64,000 nt of DNA from Larus michahellis (taxonomy: Eukaryota; Chordata; Aves; Charadriiformes; Laridae), in the NCBI RefSeq assembly GCF_964199755.1, contig NC_133913.1:6364201-6428200 (forward strand), read 5' to 3'. A program made the translations under genes and the position numbers. A model generated the notes under the pieces. It made no database searches and was not told the DNA's origin. It worked only from the letters and a program-made list of their open reading frames with translations. Below, piece by piece: positions 38,848-50,410 of this stretch (position 1 is the first letter of the stretch; each line of letters begins with the position of its first letter).

Positions 38848-40740
38848 TATGGAATCTTCATGGTTGGAAAGGACCTTTAAGATCATCGAGTCCAACCAAA
38901 CAACCTACAATCTCTGCCACTAGAGCATGCCCTGAAGTGCCACATCTAGACTTTTCTTAAACACCTCTAGGGATGGTGACTCAACCCCCTCCCTGGGCAG
39001 GCTGTTCCAGTGCCTGACCACTCTTTCAGTAAATTAATTCCTCCTAATATCTAACCTAAACCTCCCCTGCCGCAGCTTCAGACCATTTCCTCTGGTCCTG
39101 TCATTATTTACTTGAGAGAAGAGGCCAACACCCACCTCTCTCCACCCTCCTTTCAGGGAGTTGTAGAGGGCAATGAGGTCTCCCCTCAGCCTCCTCTTCT
39201 CCAAGCTAAACATGCCCAGCTCCCTCAGCCTCTCCTCATATGCCCTGGTCTCCAGAGCCCTCACCAGCCTGGTAGCTCTCCTCTGGACACGCTCCAGCAC
39301 CTCAATGTCCCTCTTGTACAGAGGGGCCCAGAACTGAACACAGCACTCGAGGTGAGGCCTCACCAGTGCCCAGTGCAGAGGCACCATCACTTCCCTGCTC
39401 CTGCTGGCCACGCTATTCCTGATACAAGCCGGAATGCTGTTGGCCTTCTTGGCCACTTGGGCACACTGCTGGCTCATGTTAAGCTGGCCATCCACCAGCA
39501 CCCCCAGGTCCTTTTCTGCTGGGCAGCTTTCCAGCCACTCTGCCCCAAGCCTGTAGTGTTGCTTGGGGTTGTTGTGACAGAAATGCAGGACCCGGCACTT
39601 GGCCTTATTAACCCTCATACGGTTGGCCTTGGCCCATCGATCCAGCCTGTCCAGGTCCCTCTGTAGAGCCTTCCTACCCTCAAGCAGATCAACACTCCCA
39701 CCTAGTTTGGTGTCATCTGCAAACTTACTGAGGGTGCACTCGATCCCCTCATCCAGATCATCGATAAAGAAATTAAACAAAACTGGCCCCAAAACTGAGC
39801 CCTGAGGGACACCACTGGTGACCGGCCACCAAGAGGATTTCGCCCCATTAATCACAACTCTCTGGGCATGGCCATCCAGCCAGTTTTTAACCCAGTGAAG
39901 AGTACACTTGTCTGTGCCATGATTCGCCAGCTTCTCCAGGAGAATGCTGTGGGGGACGGTGTCAAAGGCCTTACCAAAGTCCACACAGACAACGTCCACA
40001 GCCTTCCCCGCATCCAGAAGGCAGGTCACATGGTCATAGAAAGAGATCAGGTTGGTTAAGCAGGACCTCCCTTTCCTAAACCCATGCTGGCTGGCCCTGA
40101 TCCCTTGGCAGCCCTGCACTTGCCGTGAGAGCTCACTCAAGATGATCCTCTCCATGATCTTTCCTGGTACCGAGGTCAGGCTGACAGGCCTGTAGTTCCC
40201 TGGATCGTCCTTCCGACACTTCTTGTAGTTGGGTGTCACATTAGCCACCCTCCAGTCATCTGGTACCTGCCCTGTTGACCAGGATTGCTGATAAATGATG
40301 GAGACGGGCTTGGTGAGCTCTCCCGCCAGCTCCCTGAGTACTCTTGGGTGAATCCCATCCGGCCCCATAGACTTGTGTGTGTCTAGGTGCAGAAGCAGAT
40401 CATTGACTACTTCCTCCTGGATTATGGGTGGCTTGTTCTGCTCTTCATCCTTATCTTCCAGCTCAGGAGGCTGAGCACCCTGGGGATAGCTGGTCTGACT
40501 ATTGACGATGGAGGCAAAGAAGGCATTAAGTGTCTCAGCCTTCTCCTCGTCCTTGGTTGCAACTTTCCCCCCTGCATCCAGTAAGGGATGGAGATTCTCC
40601 CTGGCCTTTTTGTTGATGTATTTATAAAAGCTTTTTTTGTTGTCCTTAATGTTAGTGGCCAAGTTGAGCTCCAGCTGGGCTTTTGCCTTCCTAATTTTCT
40701 CTCTGTATAACCTAAGTAAAGAAAGTTCCTAACTCTGTAT
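38848..40740 (-). mobile_element. Young CR1 LINE, 5'-truncated, with long open reverse-transcriptase frame
   Basis: About 1.9 kb, 3' end at the left (GGTTGGAAAGGACCTTTAAGATC on the plus strand). On the minus strand a frame is open from about 40711 to the TAA at 39034. It includes the pre-RT segment ([18 protein letters not shown]) and the RT blocks [29 protein letters not shown] and the catalytic FADDTKLGG. The endonuclease domain and 5' UTR are missing, so it cannot be autonomous. The frame ends early at the DIRRN position, where relatives continue about 50 residues, through a change that creates TAA. It sits inside an older CR1. Confidence 0.93.
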
Positions 40741-40744
40741 AGCC

Positions 40745-40995
40745 TAAGTAAAGAAGTTCCTCCTCATGTTTAGGTGGAACTTCCTATGATCAAGTTTGTG
40801 CCCATTACCCCTTGTCCTGTCACTGGGCACCACTGAAAAGAGCCTGGCCCCATCCTCCTGACACCCACCCTTTAAGTATTTATAAGTGTTGATACGATCC
40901 CCCCTCGGTCGTCTTTTTTCCAGACTGAAGAGACCCAAATCCCTCAGCCTTTCTTCATAAGAGAGGTGTTCCAGTCCCCTCAGCATCTTGGATGT
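40745..40995 (-). mobile_element. Older CR1 LINE, 5' half (split by insertion)
   Basis: The continuation of 38685-38846, starting AAAGAAGTTCCTCCTCATG and covering the pol C-terminal block ([20 protein letters not shown] on the minus strand). A short local duplication (CCTAAGTAAAGAA at about 40709 and 40743) adjoins the junction. Confidence 0.85.
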
Positions 40996-43190
40996 GAGCA
41001 AAAGGAACTGACCTTCAATCCCCTGATTTCCTTGAGGGGAAGAAGATATACTAGATGGTTTCCTACTGTTTTAGTTAGAAGTCACTGGACAAGGTTTTCT
41101 GTCAGTAGGTCCTGCCTTGCCTAGTTTAATTCCAGGAGGTAACTGAAGACTTTACCAATGCTCTCTGGTAGTAACAACAGCAGAATAATCCTAAGATACA
41201 AGAGATAGTGTGCTTATAGAATCATAACAGTAGATCAGGAGAACAGTGTAGGCTTCTTTTAAATAGAAATATTAATAACAGACATTTTCAAGCACAGAGA
41301 GGCTTTCCTCTTCCTGTCCTTTTATCTGCAAAAATATGTAAAATCTTAACCATTTCCAGGAGCCTAAGATGGACTAAGTCTGCCAAAGGAATGAGATGTC
41401 TCCCTGCATACGTGATCTTGCAGTGGTGTATTTCTCATCTGCACTAATGCAAATCATAAAACAGTTCTGACCATTATGTAAACCCAAGGGTTTACACGCA
41501 GGAGTGACCCTTTTTATCCCCATTTCCAAATGTTCCCCAATCAGGGAATGATTGACATGTGTCTTGGATGCTAGTGGTAACTTGGCAGTGCTGGGTTAAT
41601 GGTTGAACTTGAAGATCTGAAAGGTCTCGTCCAACCAAAATGATTCTATGATTCTACGACTCGATGCCTGTCCTGAGCTGTCTGTTGGGCTGCAGAATCT
41701 AAAGCAGCCATTGCTGATACAAGGATGGGCTATGCTCCCTTCTCAAAGCGACTGGGAGAACTTCTGACAGGAAACTGTCTCTTTACAGTTACAGGTCACT
41801 CGGTGACAGAGAACGCAGGACTTTTGCAAAACTCATCCTGAGCAGCAATACATCTTGCCTTGACTTCTGCTTTCTTGGTTCCACATTTGATCTTCACCTC
41901 TTCTTTTTTCTTGAAGAAAAGGCAGGCAGAAGGGAAAACAGCTCCTCACTTATTTGCTGACAGTCTGTCCTGACAAGCCTTGAAACGCTGAATACTATGT
42001 GCTGCTCTCCAACCATGCGGGTAGTGAAAAGACTCTCACAAATTCAGGGGTACGTGGTGGTGTGAATTCAAGAGACGTCATGAACACGGCCAGCCTCTTT
42101 GGCAAGGAAGCTGAGCCATATGTGTCTGTTCCCTTAGACTGATTAGCATCTGCTCACAGCCAGAAGATCTTTCCAGTGGGGGACATGTTTATAGTGATGG
42201 AGTTCTCCAGCAGAACATATTTTCCTGACTCGTGTTTGAGCTTTTGCTTGCAAGGGGCTGGAAGATGTGTGTGGAGAAATCTGGCAGTGTCTCTGCTACG
42301 AAGCCAACTGCCAGTTAGGGCTCTGGGAGCTCCTGCATCATCATGTTCAGGAATGTGCTGAGGCTGTTCAGCAGCTCCCCTTCCTCAGCTGCAACCCTCT
42401 ACGCAGTCTTTCCTGCTGGTGACAGCACTGATTTGGAGACCTTCTGGACTTCCCTTAAAAAATGATTGGCCACAACCCTCTGCCTCTCCTTGCCCTCAGT
42501 GTCTCTCCAGAAACTTTCCCCAGGAAACCCACAGCACAGGTGGAAGTAGGACGATGTGCACCGTGAGCCTATTCACCTCATTCTCACTCTTGCTGTCCTC
42601 TGGGGCCATTTTCTACCTGAGCCTTTCCCCTCCAGCGCAGTGGCATCCAGAGCAAGAGGGACTCCCATTCCTCCCCTTCTCAAGACCTTGTGGGGCTGCT
42701 GCCCTGCCAGGGCCTTCCACAGACCAGGCTTCTCAACCAAGCTTGGGAGTGGCCACTCATCCCTTCCCCAGCGTGTGCACTGAGGCCAAGAGGGCATTTC
42801 TGGGCAGAGGCTCAACAAAGCTGTGCCTGATGGCCAGGGGCTTTGAAGGAGTCATGGATGCCTCCTCACCTGCAAGTGACAGTGCTTGAGGGGGGCCCAC
42901 TGCACTGTATCCCACCCTCCCCTCCTTTGGGAATGGTGAAGACTCTCCCTGTGTCCCATGCACCCCTAACTTCCCCATAGAAACGCCCTCCTTCCTGACT
43001 GTATGGGTCTGGAGTGTCCACAGAGGGAAGGACCATGCAGTGACAGTTAACAATCATTGTGTTAACAACCACTGCGCAACCATCCCCAACAACCCCCATC
43101 CCAGAACCACCCCTGAACAACATCTTTGTTCTTCAGTATCTTGGCAGAGCATCTGCACAGGAAAGGACAACACAAAGGCAGGGGCTGGGA
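40996..43190. other. Intergenic, mostly unassigned, with one CR1 tip
   Basis: Contains a CR1 3' tip in sense orientation at about 41600-41660 (GATCTGAAAGGTCTCGTCC, GATTCTATGATTCTACGA). Nothing else is recognised until the keratin gene 1 flank at about 43040, whose AACAACCACTGCGCAACCATCC block recurs beside other keratin genes in the cluster. Confidence 0.5.
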
Positions 43191-43201
43191 TGCATCAGAA
43201 T

Positions 43202-43207
43202 TTTATT
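43202..43207 (-). terminator. Poly(A) signal of feather keratin 1
   Basis: AATAAA on the minus strand, about 395 bp after the stop codon, in a block (TTTATTGAGTCAAAAGAGGG on the plus strand) shared with the orphan keratin end at about 50,034. Confidence 0.8.
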
Positions 43208-43600
43208 GAGTCAAAAGAGGGAAACAAGGTTGCTCTGAGTGGAGGCTGCGGTGCAGGGAGCACCAGGGTTCGATGGCTGTGGTGGAGATCCTGTCAAGTG
43301 TCCATCTGCCTGTCCCAGAGAGGGAGCAGGGCCAGCAGGTCCTCCCTAGGCTGGCTCTGTGGGGCTCACAGCCCAGGGCAGCACAAGAGAAGAAGGAGAC
43401 GGGAGGCAAAGGAGAGAGTGGAAGAGGGGAAAGGCAGGCATGGGCCGTGCTTTCTGAGAGCCCAGGCTGGCCCTGTCCTTTTTGCAAGGGTTGCTGGGGT
43501 TGCTCAGCCCCTCTGAAAGCAGCAGCACAATGTTCTGTCCCCACTCTGGTACCATCTTCTGGTTCCCTGGGAACATTCCCCAGGGCCATCGCCAGCAGCT

Positions 43601-43915
43601 TTAGCAGGGGGGGCACCTCCTGCCACAGTAGCGGCTGCCCAAGCCAGAGAGGCCGGAGAGGCCAAAGCCCCCGGAGGAGATGGGCACTCCCTCAGAGCTG
43701 AGGATGCTGCCAACGGCAGCGGAGGTGGAGGATCCCACGGCAGTGTTCTGTGGGAAGGAGCTGAGGATGGGTCCGGGCAGGGTCACCACCACAGGAGGGG
43801 GTTCAATGACGACGGTGGAGTCCTGGCACTGCCTGACACAGGGCTCATTGCAGCTGTTGGCCAGCGGGGTCGGGCCACAGGGCTGGCATGGCAGGCACGG
43901 GTTGTAGCAGGACAT
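43601..43915 (-). CDS. Feather beta-keratin 1 (corneous beta-protein), 104 aa
   Basis: A complete single-exon coding region starting [17 protein letters not shown], with a Cys-rich N-terminus. The central beta-sheet core runs around [17 protein letters not shown], followed by Gly-Leu-Ser repeats and a Cys-rich C-terminus ([10 protein letters not shown]). Feather keratins polymerise into 3-nm filaments and are cross-linked by disulphides in barb and barbule cells. The gene has the standard structure: non-coding exon 1 (ending at 44088), an intron of about 150 bp with GT-AG ends, and exon 2 from 43936. TATA is at 44148-44154 and AATAAA at 43202-43207. Compared with its neighbours it has Asn5, IEPPP instead of I(E/Q)PSP, and an acidic SSEGVP where the others have SSAGVP. 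It is the left member of the first divergent pair. Confidence 0.96.
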   Translation of the reverse strand: MSCYNPCLPCQPCGPTPLANSCNEPCVRQCQDSTVVIEPPPVVVTLPGPILSSFPQNTAVGSSTSAAVGSILSSEGVPISSGGFGLSGLSGLGSRYCGRRCPPC

Positions 43916-44147
43916 GTCTTGGGGCTGGAGGTGCACCTGGGAGAGAGGGCAGGAGAAAGCAGAGTGTGAGGGGTGGGTGAGGAACACGCTGTCACCCCAC
44001 CATGAGGGAGCCGAGGCACATGCTGGGTGAGGAGCTGAATGCTGCTCAGAGGAGGAGAGAAAGAAAGAGAAGGGGCTTCAGACTCACCTGATCCTCAAGG
44101 AGAAAGAGGTAAGAGAAGTGGATAAAGGACTGGGTACTTGGGCTGGC

Positions 44148-44217
44148 TTTTATACTGCCCCAGCACCGCCTCAGGTGCGCAGTCATGCTATATACAGGCA
44201 GTAATTTTCCAACAGAC
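44148..44217 (-). promoter_or_regulatory. Promoter of feather keratin 1
   Basis: TATAAAA at 44148-44154 (minus strand). The cluster-wide block GTCTGTTGGAAAATTA is at 44202-44217, 47 bp upstream. Non-coding exon 1 follows and ends at the GTGAGT donor at 44082-44087. Confidence 0.85.
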
Positions 44218-44219
44218 TC

Positions 44220-46680
44220 TCTAATTGAAGTCATCCCAGCCAATGGCACAGGCTCTGTTTTGGTTTTCCACAGTTCAGTGCTTTCATATTTTGATTTATG
44301 CCATGGCCATGCCCCTTTGAGTCTCCTTTCAAGTGCTGAGATGAGAGACCCAAGGATTTTCAGGTCAGGAATCCATCATTGCAGGCTGAAGATGTGACCC
44401 AGTTGCTGGGTAGATCCAGTAGAGGCAAGTAACAAGAGCTTGAGATTCTCCTGTCGGGTTGTTTGTTGCCCTGTTCAAAATAAGGAGTCCAGCATGCTCC
44501 GATGGTCACCGGTCTACTTTCCAGTGGGTGGGCTGCACTGCTCATTTTAGCTCACCTCTTCCTGATGCTCTTGCTTTTACGACAAATCTGTCAGTTTGTT
44601 TTGCCATTTCCCCTCTCTGAGCAATCTCTTGGGGTCTCCAGCCAACACCTTCAGCATATCAGAGTTATTTCTCTGTCCAATTTCTGTGCAAATGACATCT
44701 GTGTAATTTCACATATATGCATGCATATATATTTTCTCACTTGTGTGGCTGTATTCATTCTTGTAACAAAAGAATTTATTTTCCATAAAGTCTGGATATA
44801 TATGCATGCTTAGATGTGTGCATACACACAGGTGTGCATGAGCACCAGTCCATGTGTCCTTGCGTACTTCTCCTCCTCAGGGGATGTGCTGGTCATGGCA
44901 CTCTCACCCTGCTGTACACGAGCACCACAGAGCAGCTGGTTCCACAGGCCAAAAGGAGCCTAATGGCAGCCAAACAGCAATGGCATGGACCTGGCAGGGA
45001 CCTGCCCTGGGCGCCTGCACTGAAACACAACCCCTGTCTCCTGAGCTCTCTTTTTCTTGCTCCTCCAAAGCTCACAGTCTGGTACTGCAGATTTCGGAGC
45101 CTAGCAAGGACAGTTTCACACCAGTTTGGAAACTCAGTTTAATTCAGTGTATCAACATTCAAAGTGTCTTAGCATGACTGTAGTCACCACTCCCTGCCTC
45201 TCTAGGTCAGAATTCATCTTCTCCTCCTGGTGTTAAGGAGTTCAAAACAATGGAGTTAACTTTATGTACGGCGAGAAAGGCCAGGAAATCCTACCCACCT
45301 CATGAAGGACACTCCCAAGTGAATCTGCTTCTGTTGCAGTGTTAACAGTGTCCGGGATGGGACACAGGCCCCTCGTGTCCAAGAGAAAGCCGTGGGCACC
45401 TTTGCAGATAATTGACCTGACACTGAGTCAGGCAGAGGCTGAGACCTTACCAAAAACGAGGACAGATGATCTAGTGTCACTGTGCTTTGAGAGAGGAGGG
45501 GCAGACTGTCTAGGCTGCAAAGGGAGAGACAGACAGCTGACAACTCATTTGGTCTTCAGCCACACAGAGCTTTTACGTCCCACACTGGAATCCTATTTCA
45601 CCAGGAACTGCCTGGGACGGAAGGATTGTCTGATTCATGGCCACACTCACCAAACACTGCTGCTATCCTATGAGGACCGTCAGGAGAGGAACTCTTTCCC
45701 TCAGAGACTGTTGGCAGTGAAAGGAAGGGCACTGCAGGAGAGGGGGAAATGCTCTCCCTATTGAGAACTGCTTCTGCAAGAAACTTCTCCTTTGCGTTTC
45801 AGCTTGGGCTGTTCCGCTCCAAACCCTTCTTCCTCTCTTCCAGCCAGACTTTCCACGTCTGTAATCACTCCACAGTGGCGCTTGCGGGTGGGGAATGGGG
45901 TGTGCGAGAGCAGAGACAAATTCTCTACCTGTGACTGAATTCCCTCTTGCCCCATTCCTCCGTGTCCTCTGAACACTTCTGGGCACGTTTCTGCCCACAT
46001 CCCCTTCACCTGGACAAAGGTCAGAAGAATTGGCTTTGGGCTGCTGAGAGGCTCCAATAGGCAGGCTCTCACTCTGCTGATTCAATTCCCAAGATGTTTT
46101 ATCAAGTCCTTGACATATGGAAGTGGGAATCCTGTCACTTCTGGGTGCGACAGCCACCTAGATGTCCTAGGCTGGGTTGCACATGTACAGAGACGGCAGA
46201 GAGGAGAGGAGGCCAAGAAAGGGGGAAAATTTCTCCTCATACCAAGCAGTATAAGGAGATAGAGAGCTGAAACCAGAAGCACAGCCCACCAGCCTGAGGA
46301 GTGACTGCCAGTGACAATCAGAGTGAGCTGGGGTAGAGGGAGAGAGAAGGACAGAACAAGTCCTACTGCATGGGAACCTGTGGGTGTATAGCTGAGGACT
46401 GCAACACTTTGAGTACCTGGGACCCTTCCTGAAAAAAGAGTTGCAAATGAACCCACCAAGGTGCCCCAGGTTAGTGTCCCCTGCCTGCATGGGACCTCTT
46501 CGGCACTTGAGTTCTGTCCTCAGCACTGTTGTCTTCATGCCTGGAGGTCCATGGGCCTCTCATTCCAGCATTTGACGGGAGCGTCTCTGGCACAAAGGGC
46601 ATTTCAGAAATGAGGAAATGAAAAGGAGGAAATAAAGGAAACCAAATTACAAGCTGTGTGATTAGAAAGAGTATTCTCCA
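44220..46680. other. Spacer between divergent keratin genes 1 and 2
   Basis: About 2.4 kb between the two promoters, with no supported gene. The promoter-proximal ends resemble the corresponding ends of the spacer between keratins 3 and 4, including GAAATGAGGAAATGAAA near 46607 and 53817. The middle is not recognisably conserved. Confidence 0.5.
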
Positions 46681-46690
46681 TTTAAGATGA

Positions 46691-46820
46691 GTCTGTTGGA
46701 AAATTACAGCCCGTGCAGAGACAGCCTTAGGGTCTGGGGTGGTGCAGGAGCAGTATAAAAGTAAACCCAAAGCCTTATTCTCTCATTCACTTCCCTTGCC
46801 TTGCTCTCCTTGGGAAACAG
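46691..46820 (+). promoter_or_regulatory. Promoter and non-coding exon 1 of feather keratin 2
   Basis: Conserved block GTCTGTTGGAAAATTA at 46691-46706 and TATAAAA at 46754-46760. Exon 1 starts roughly 25-30 bp later and ends at 46820, before the GTGAGT donor. The intron runs 46821-47161 (TTCCAG acceptor). Confidence 0.85.
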
Positions 46821-47182
46821 GTGAGTGTGCAGCCCTTTCTGCTTCTCATCCTTCCCCAGTCTGCGGTCTCACACCCATGGATACCTCAGCAATGCCTCCT
46901 CCATCATGCCACAGCAGGGCTTGGGGATCCTTTTAATAAAAGTAGGAAGGAGGGAGAACGTCTAGCATGGAGAGAGAATGGGTCTTGGCTGAGGTGTCTC
47001 CTGAGCTATGGGCTGGTGTGGACCTTCCTAGGCTTGGTCATTCTTGGCGGGGAACTTTTGGTCTGAGGGGAAGGAGAAGCCTGTAGGTCTCCCTACAGAA
47101 ACTCCAGCTCTCCACCCAGCATGTGGGGTGACAGGGTTCTCCTCATTTCCCTCTCTTCCAGCTGCACCTCCAGCCCCAAGAC

Positions 47183-47497
47183 ATGTCCTGCTACAGCCCG
47201 TGCCTGCCATGCCAGCCCTGTGGCCCGACCCCGCTGGCCAACAGCTGCAATGAGCCCTGTGTCAGGCAGTGCCAGGACTCCACCGTCGTCATCCAGCCCT
47301 CCCCCGTGGTGGTGACCCTGCCCGGACCCATCCTCAGCTCCTTCCCTCAGAACACCGCCGTGGGATCCTCCACCTCCGCTGCCGTTGGCAGCATCCTCAG
47401 CTCTGCGGGAGTGCCCATCTCCTCCGGGGGCTTTGGCCTCTCCGGCCTCTCTGGCTTGGGCAGCCGCTACTGCAGCACAAGGTGCCGCCCCTGCTAA
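47183..47497 (+). CDS. Feather beta-keratin 2, 104 aa
   Basis: Complete. N-terminus [17 protein letters not shown], beta-sheet core at about residues 47-80, and C-terminus [10 protein letters not shown]. Exon 2 begins at 47162, 21 nt before the ATG, as in the other cluster genes. The long 3' UTR (about 410 nt to ATTAAA at 47904-47909) is homologous to those of keratins 1, 3 and 5. It forms a divergent pair with keratin 1 and is convergent with keratin 3. The function is structural, as for keratin 1. The Arg in the last CRPC is unique to this copy. Confidence 0.96.
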   Translation: MSCYSPCLPCQPCGPTPLANSCNEPCVRQCQDSTVVIQPSPVVVTLPGPILSSFPQNTAVGSSTSAAVGSILSSAGVPISSGGFGLSGLSGLGSRYCSTRCRPC

Positions 47498-47903
47498 AGC
47501 TGCTGGCGATGGCCCTGGGGAATGTTCCCAGGGAACCAGAAGATGGTACCAGCGTGGGGACAGAACATTGTGCTGCTGCTTTCAGCGGGTCTGAGCAACC
47601 CCAGCAACCCTTGCAAAAAGGACAGGGCCAGCCTGGGCTCTCGGAAAGCACGGCCCATGCCTGCCTTTCCCCTCTTCCACTCTCCCCTTTGTCTCCCGTC
47701 TCCTTGTTCTCTTGTGCTGCCCTGGGCTGTGAGCCCCACAGAGCCAGCCAAGGGAAGACCTGCTGGCCCTGCTCCCTCTCTGGGCAGGCTGGACACCTGG
47801 TGGGAGCTCTGCCATAACCGTGCGGCACAGTCTCTTTTCTGCTCTTGTTACTCCCTGCACTGGGACGTCCACTCAGAGTGACATTGTTTCCCCTTTTTAA
47901 CTA

Positions 47904-47909
47904 ATTAAA
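47904..47909 (+). terminator. Poly(A) signal of feather keratin 2
   Basis: ATTAAA variant signal followed by TTCTTCTGCATCCCAGC. The same signal and context occur after keratins 4 and 6 (CATTAAAGTTCTGCTGCATCCCAGC). Confidence 0.7.
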
Positions 47910-48929
47910 ATTCTTCTGCATCCCAGCTCTGGCCTCTGTGTCATCCTTTCCCCTGCAAATACTCTCCCAAGATGCCCAGGGAGAGGGGTGTTCCTCGGGT
48001 GGTTCTGGGAAGGGGTTGTTGGGGATGGTTGTGCAGTGGTTGTTAAGACAATGATTTTTAACTGAGAGACACTGGACAGTCTTTCCAAGCAGCTTTTCTT
48101 GTAGAATGCCTGGGCATTGCTCTGCTGGTGCTCGGTGGTGGCTGATAGCCTTGTATCCGTTGTATTTTCCTCTTTTTTCCCTTCCCCTTTTAAACTGTCC
48201 TGATCTCAACCCCAGAGTGTTTCACTCTCTCACTCCTGCAATTCTCCCCCCATCCCACTTGGACAGCACATTGAGAGAACAGCTGGCGGGTGCTTCATGC
48301 TTGCCATGGTCAATACACCAGACAAATGCACATGTGGTTCTTGCCCTGCTCCTTCCCTGTCTGTGCCCAGGGATTCCTGGGAATGTGTCTGGGGAAAAGG
48401 AGCAGGGAGAGACTCAGGGCCGGAAGAGAGGCAGCAGGAGTGGACTGAGTGTCTCAAAGGGCTGTCCAGGAGCTCTCCAAAGCAATGTGGTGACCAGCAG
48501 CAAAGGCTGCAGAGAGGCTTGCAGCTGCGGAAGGGGAGCTGCTGAGCTGCTGCAGCAGAGCGCTGGGTAAGATGACACATGTCCACCCAGAGCCTTGAAT
48601 GGCAGCTGGCTTGGTAGCCACCAGCCCTGTCTCCCCACAAGAGGGAATCCTTCAGTCCATGACAAGCAACAGCCCAAAGGCAGGGCCAGGAAAAGGTGCT
48701 TTTGCGGTAACCCTATCAAAACACATGCGTCTCTCAGCACCGCTCTGGACACCGAGGACTGTCGTCAACATCCTGGCCAATATGAGCAGGACATGAGCTA
48801 CGAGCTATGGGGTAGTGACAATCCCACTCTGCTCAGCAGTCAACTGATGGCATCAGAACAGTGCTCTAATTCCAGAATGATATAATACAAGAAAGAACTT
48901 GACCGAGTGCGGTGGGTTCAGCAGAGGGT

Positions 48930-49325
48930 GTCCAGGATGGTGAGGAGCTGGAGCACTTCCCTGGGGAGGAGAAACAGGGCACAGGGCTTGCTGAGCGTGA
49001 AGAGAAGGCTTTGGTGCAAGACCTAAGAGCAGCTTTGGAGTAGCTATGGTGAGGTCCCCCAGAAGACAGATCCAGGCTCAACACTCAAGCGGTGCGTGGT
49101 TGGAGGACTAGAGATAATGGGCTCATGTTGCAAGATGAGAGGTTAGCACTCGATAAGAGGAAAATGGTTTTCACCAAGTGGAGAGTCCAACAGTAGGACA
49201 GGTTGCCTGGGAAGGTTGTGCGGTAACCGTCCTTGGACACTCATGGCTGACTGAGCTTGGAGCAAGGGGTTGGGCCCGAAGCCCTCTAGAGGTCCTTTCC
49301 AAGCTATGCCATGATCTGATGGTCC
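48930..49325 (+). mobile_element. Decayed CR1 LINE 3' relic (recurs at 56203 and 63476)
   Basis: A heavily diverged CR1 3' end: AGGATGGTGAGGAGCTGGAG, later GTTGCCTGGGAAGGTTGTG and CTCTAGAGGTCCTTTCC. It is much older than the CR1s at 23648 or 38848. Copies lie at +7,273 and +14,546. Confidence 0.6.
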
Positions 49326-49879
49326 CAGGACCACCTTTTTGTGCCTCTGCCCACGAGGGATAGGGCCAGCAATGAGAAGGAAGGGCTCAGCTTCCTGGCC
49401 AAGGAGACAGGCAGTGTGCAGGAACTCTTCGGAACGCTCCGTGAAAGGAAACAAAAGATTGCAAAAAGCATCTCTGCACCAGCTAGAAGGCACAAGACCT
49501 AAGGACTCCAGCTGTTGGGACAAATGTTTTCCCAAAGGTGCCATGACAATACGTTCCCTTACTGTTCTCTTGCTTTTATCTTCCACGTGGTTTTCTCCTC
49601 AGCCCGCAACTCTAAACCTCAATGCTTTTATTTAAGACAGGTTCTCCTAGGCTTACCTGTGAAGGTATTGCCTCTGCCTTGTCAATAACACAATTCATTC
49701 CTTCTTCTCCTCACTGCTTGCTTCACAGTGTTGAGTGTAGCAAGGAAAAAGAAAAGGTGTACACAACAAAGCGATGGTTGTGACTGAACTACATTGAGTA
49801 ACTCTATCCTGATATACCCCGTCTAGGCAGAGAAGTTTAGCAACCAGAGGGTACACCCAATTCACGACTAAGCATACTC

Positions 49880-50165
49880 AATGCAAACCCGTGTTGACGC
49901 TCGCTGCCCAACCATCCCCAATACCCCCAGCCAAAACCACTCCTGAGCAACGTCTCTTTCCCTGGGCATGTTGGGAAAGCGTCTGCAGGGAAAAGGATGG
50001 CACAGAGGCATGGGCTGGGAGGCAGCCAAACTTTATTGCGTCAAGAGAGGGAAATGAGGTCGATATGAGTGGAGGCCCCAGTGCAGGGAGCAACAGGGGC
50101 AGAAAGGGGTCTGTGCCCCGTGGCTGTGGTGGAAATCCCACCAGGTATTCATCTGCCTGCAGCCC
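49880..50165 (-). pseudogene. Orphan keratin 3' end (coding exon lost)
   Basis: On the minus strand this matches the 3' UTR tail and downstream flank of keratin 1 (TTTATT near 50033-50038 with GCGTCAAGAGAGGGAAATGAGG, and GAGTGGAGGCCCCAGTGCAGGGAGCA). No coding region follows. A CR1 reverse-transcriptase fragment begins at about 50165 instead. It is the relic of a former minus-strand keratin gene. Confidence 0.7.
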
Positions 50166-50410
50166 TTTGAGTGCGGCCGTCTAGCCAGTTCCTTATCCAC
50201 CGAGTGGTCCATCCATCAAATCCATGCCTTTACCATTTAGAGACCAGGATGTCGTGCAGGACAGTGTCAAACGCTTTGCACAAGTCCAGGTAGATGACGT
50301 TGGTTGCCCTCTGCTTATCTACCAGTGCTGTGGCAACATCACAGAAGGCCACCAAATTTGTCAGGCAGGATTTGTCTTTGGTGAAGCCATTTGGTTGGGA
50401 GGGAGAGGCT
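50165..50410 (-). mobile_element. CR1 reverse-transcriptase fragment
   Basis: The minus-strand frame reads [19 protein letters not shown] and then [18 protein letters not shown], an RT palm region with [11 protein letters not shown] degraded WIRNWLDG-type stretch follows. It replaces the body of the lost keratin gene. Confidence 0.82.

Noticed and set aside
48414-49586. Minus-strand frames of 112-147 aa repeated in all units, considered as amplified genes
   Set aside because: They overlap decayed CR1 and junction-repeat sequence. Conservation between units reflects recent duplication, not selection, and no start or splice context supports them.
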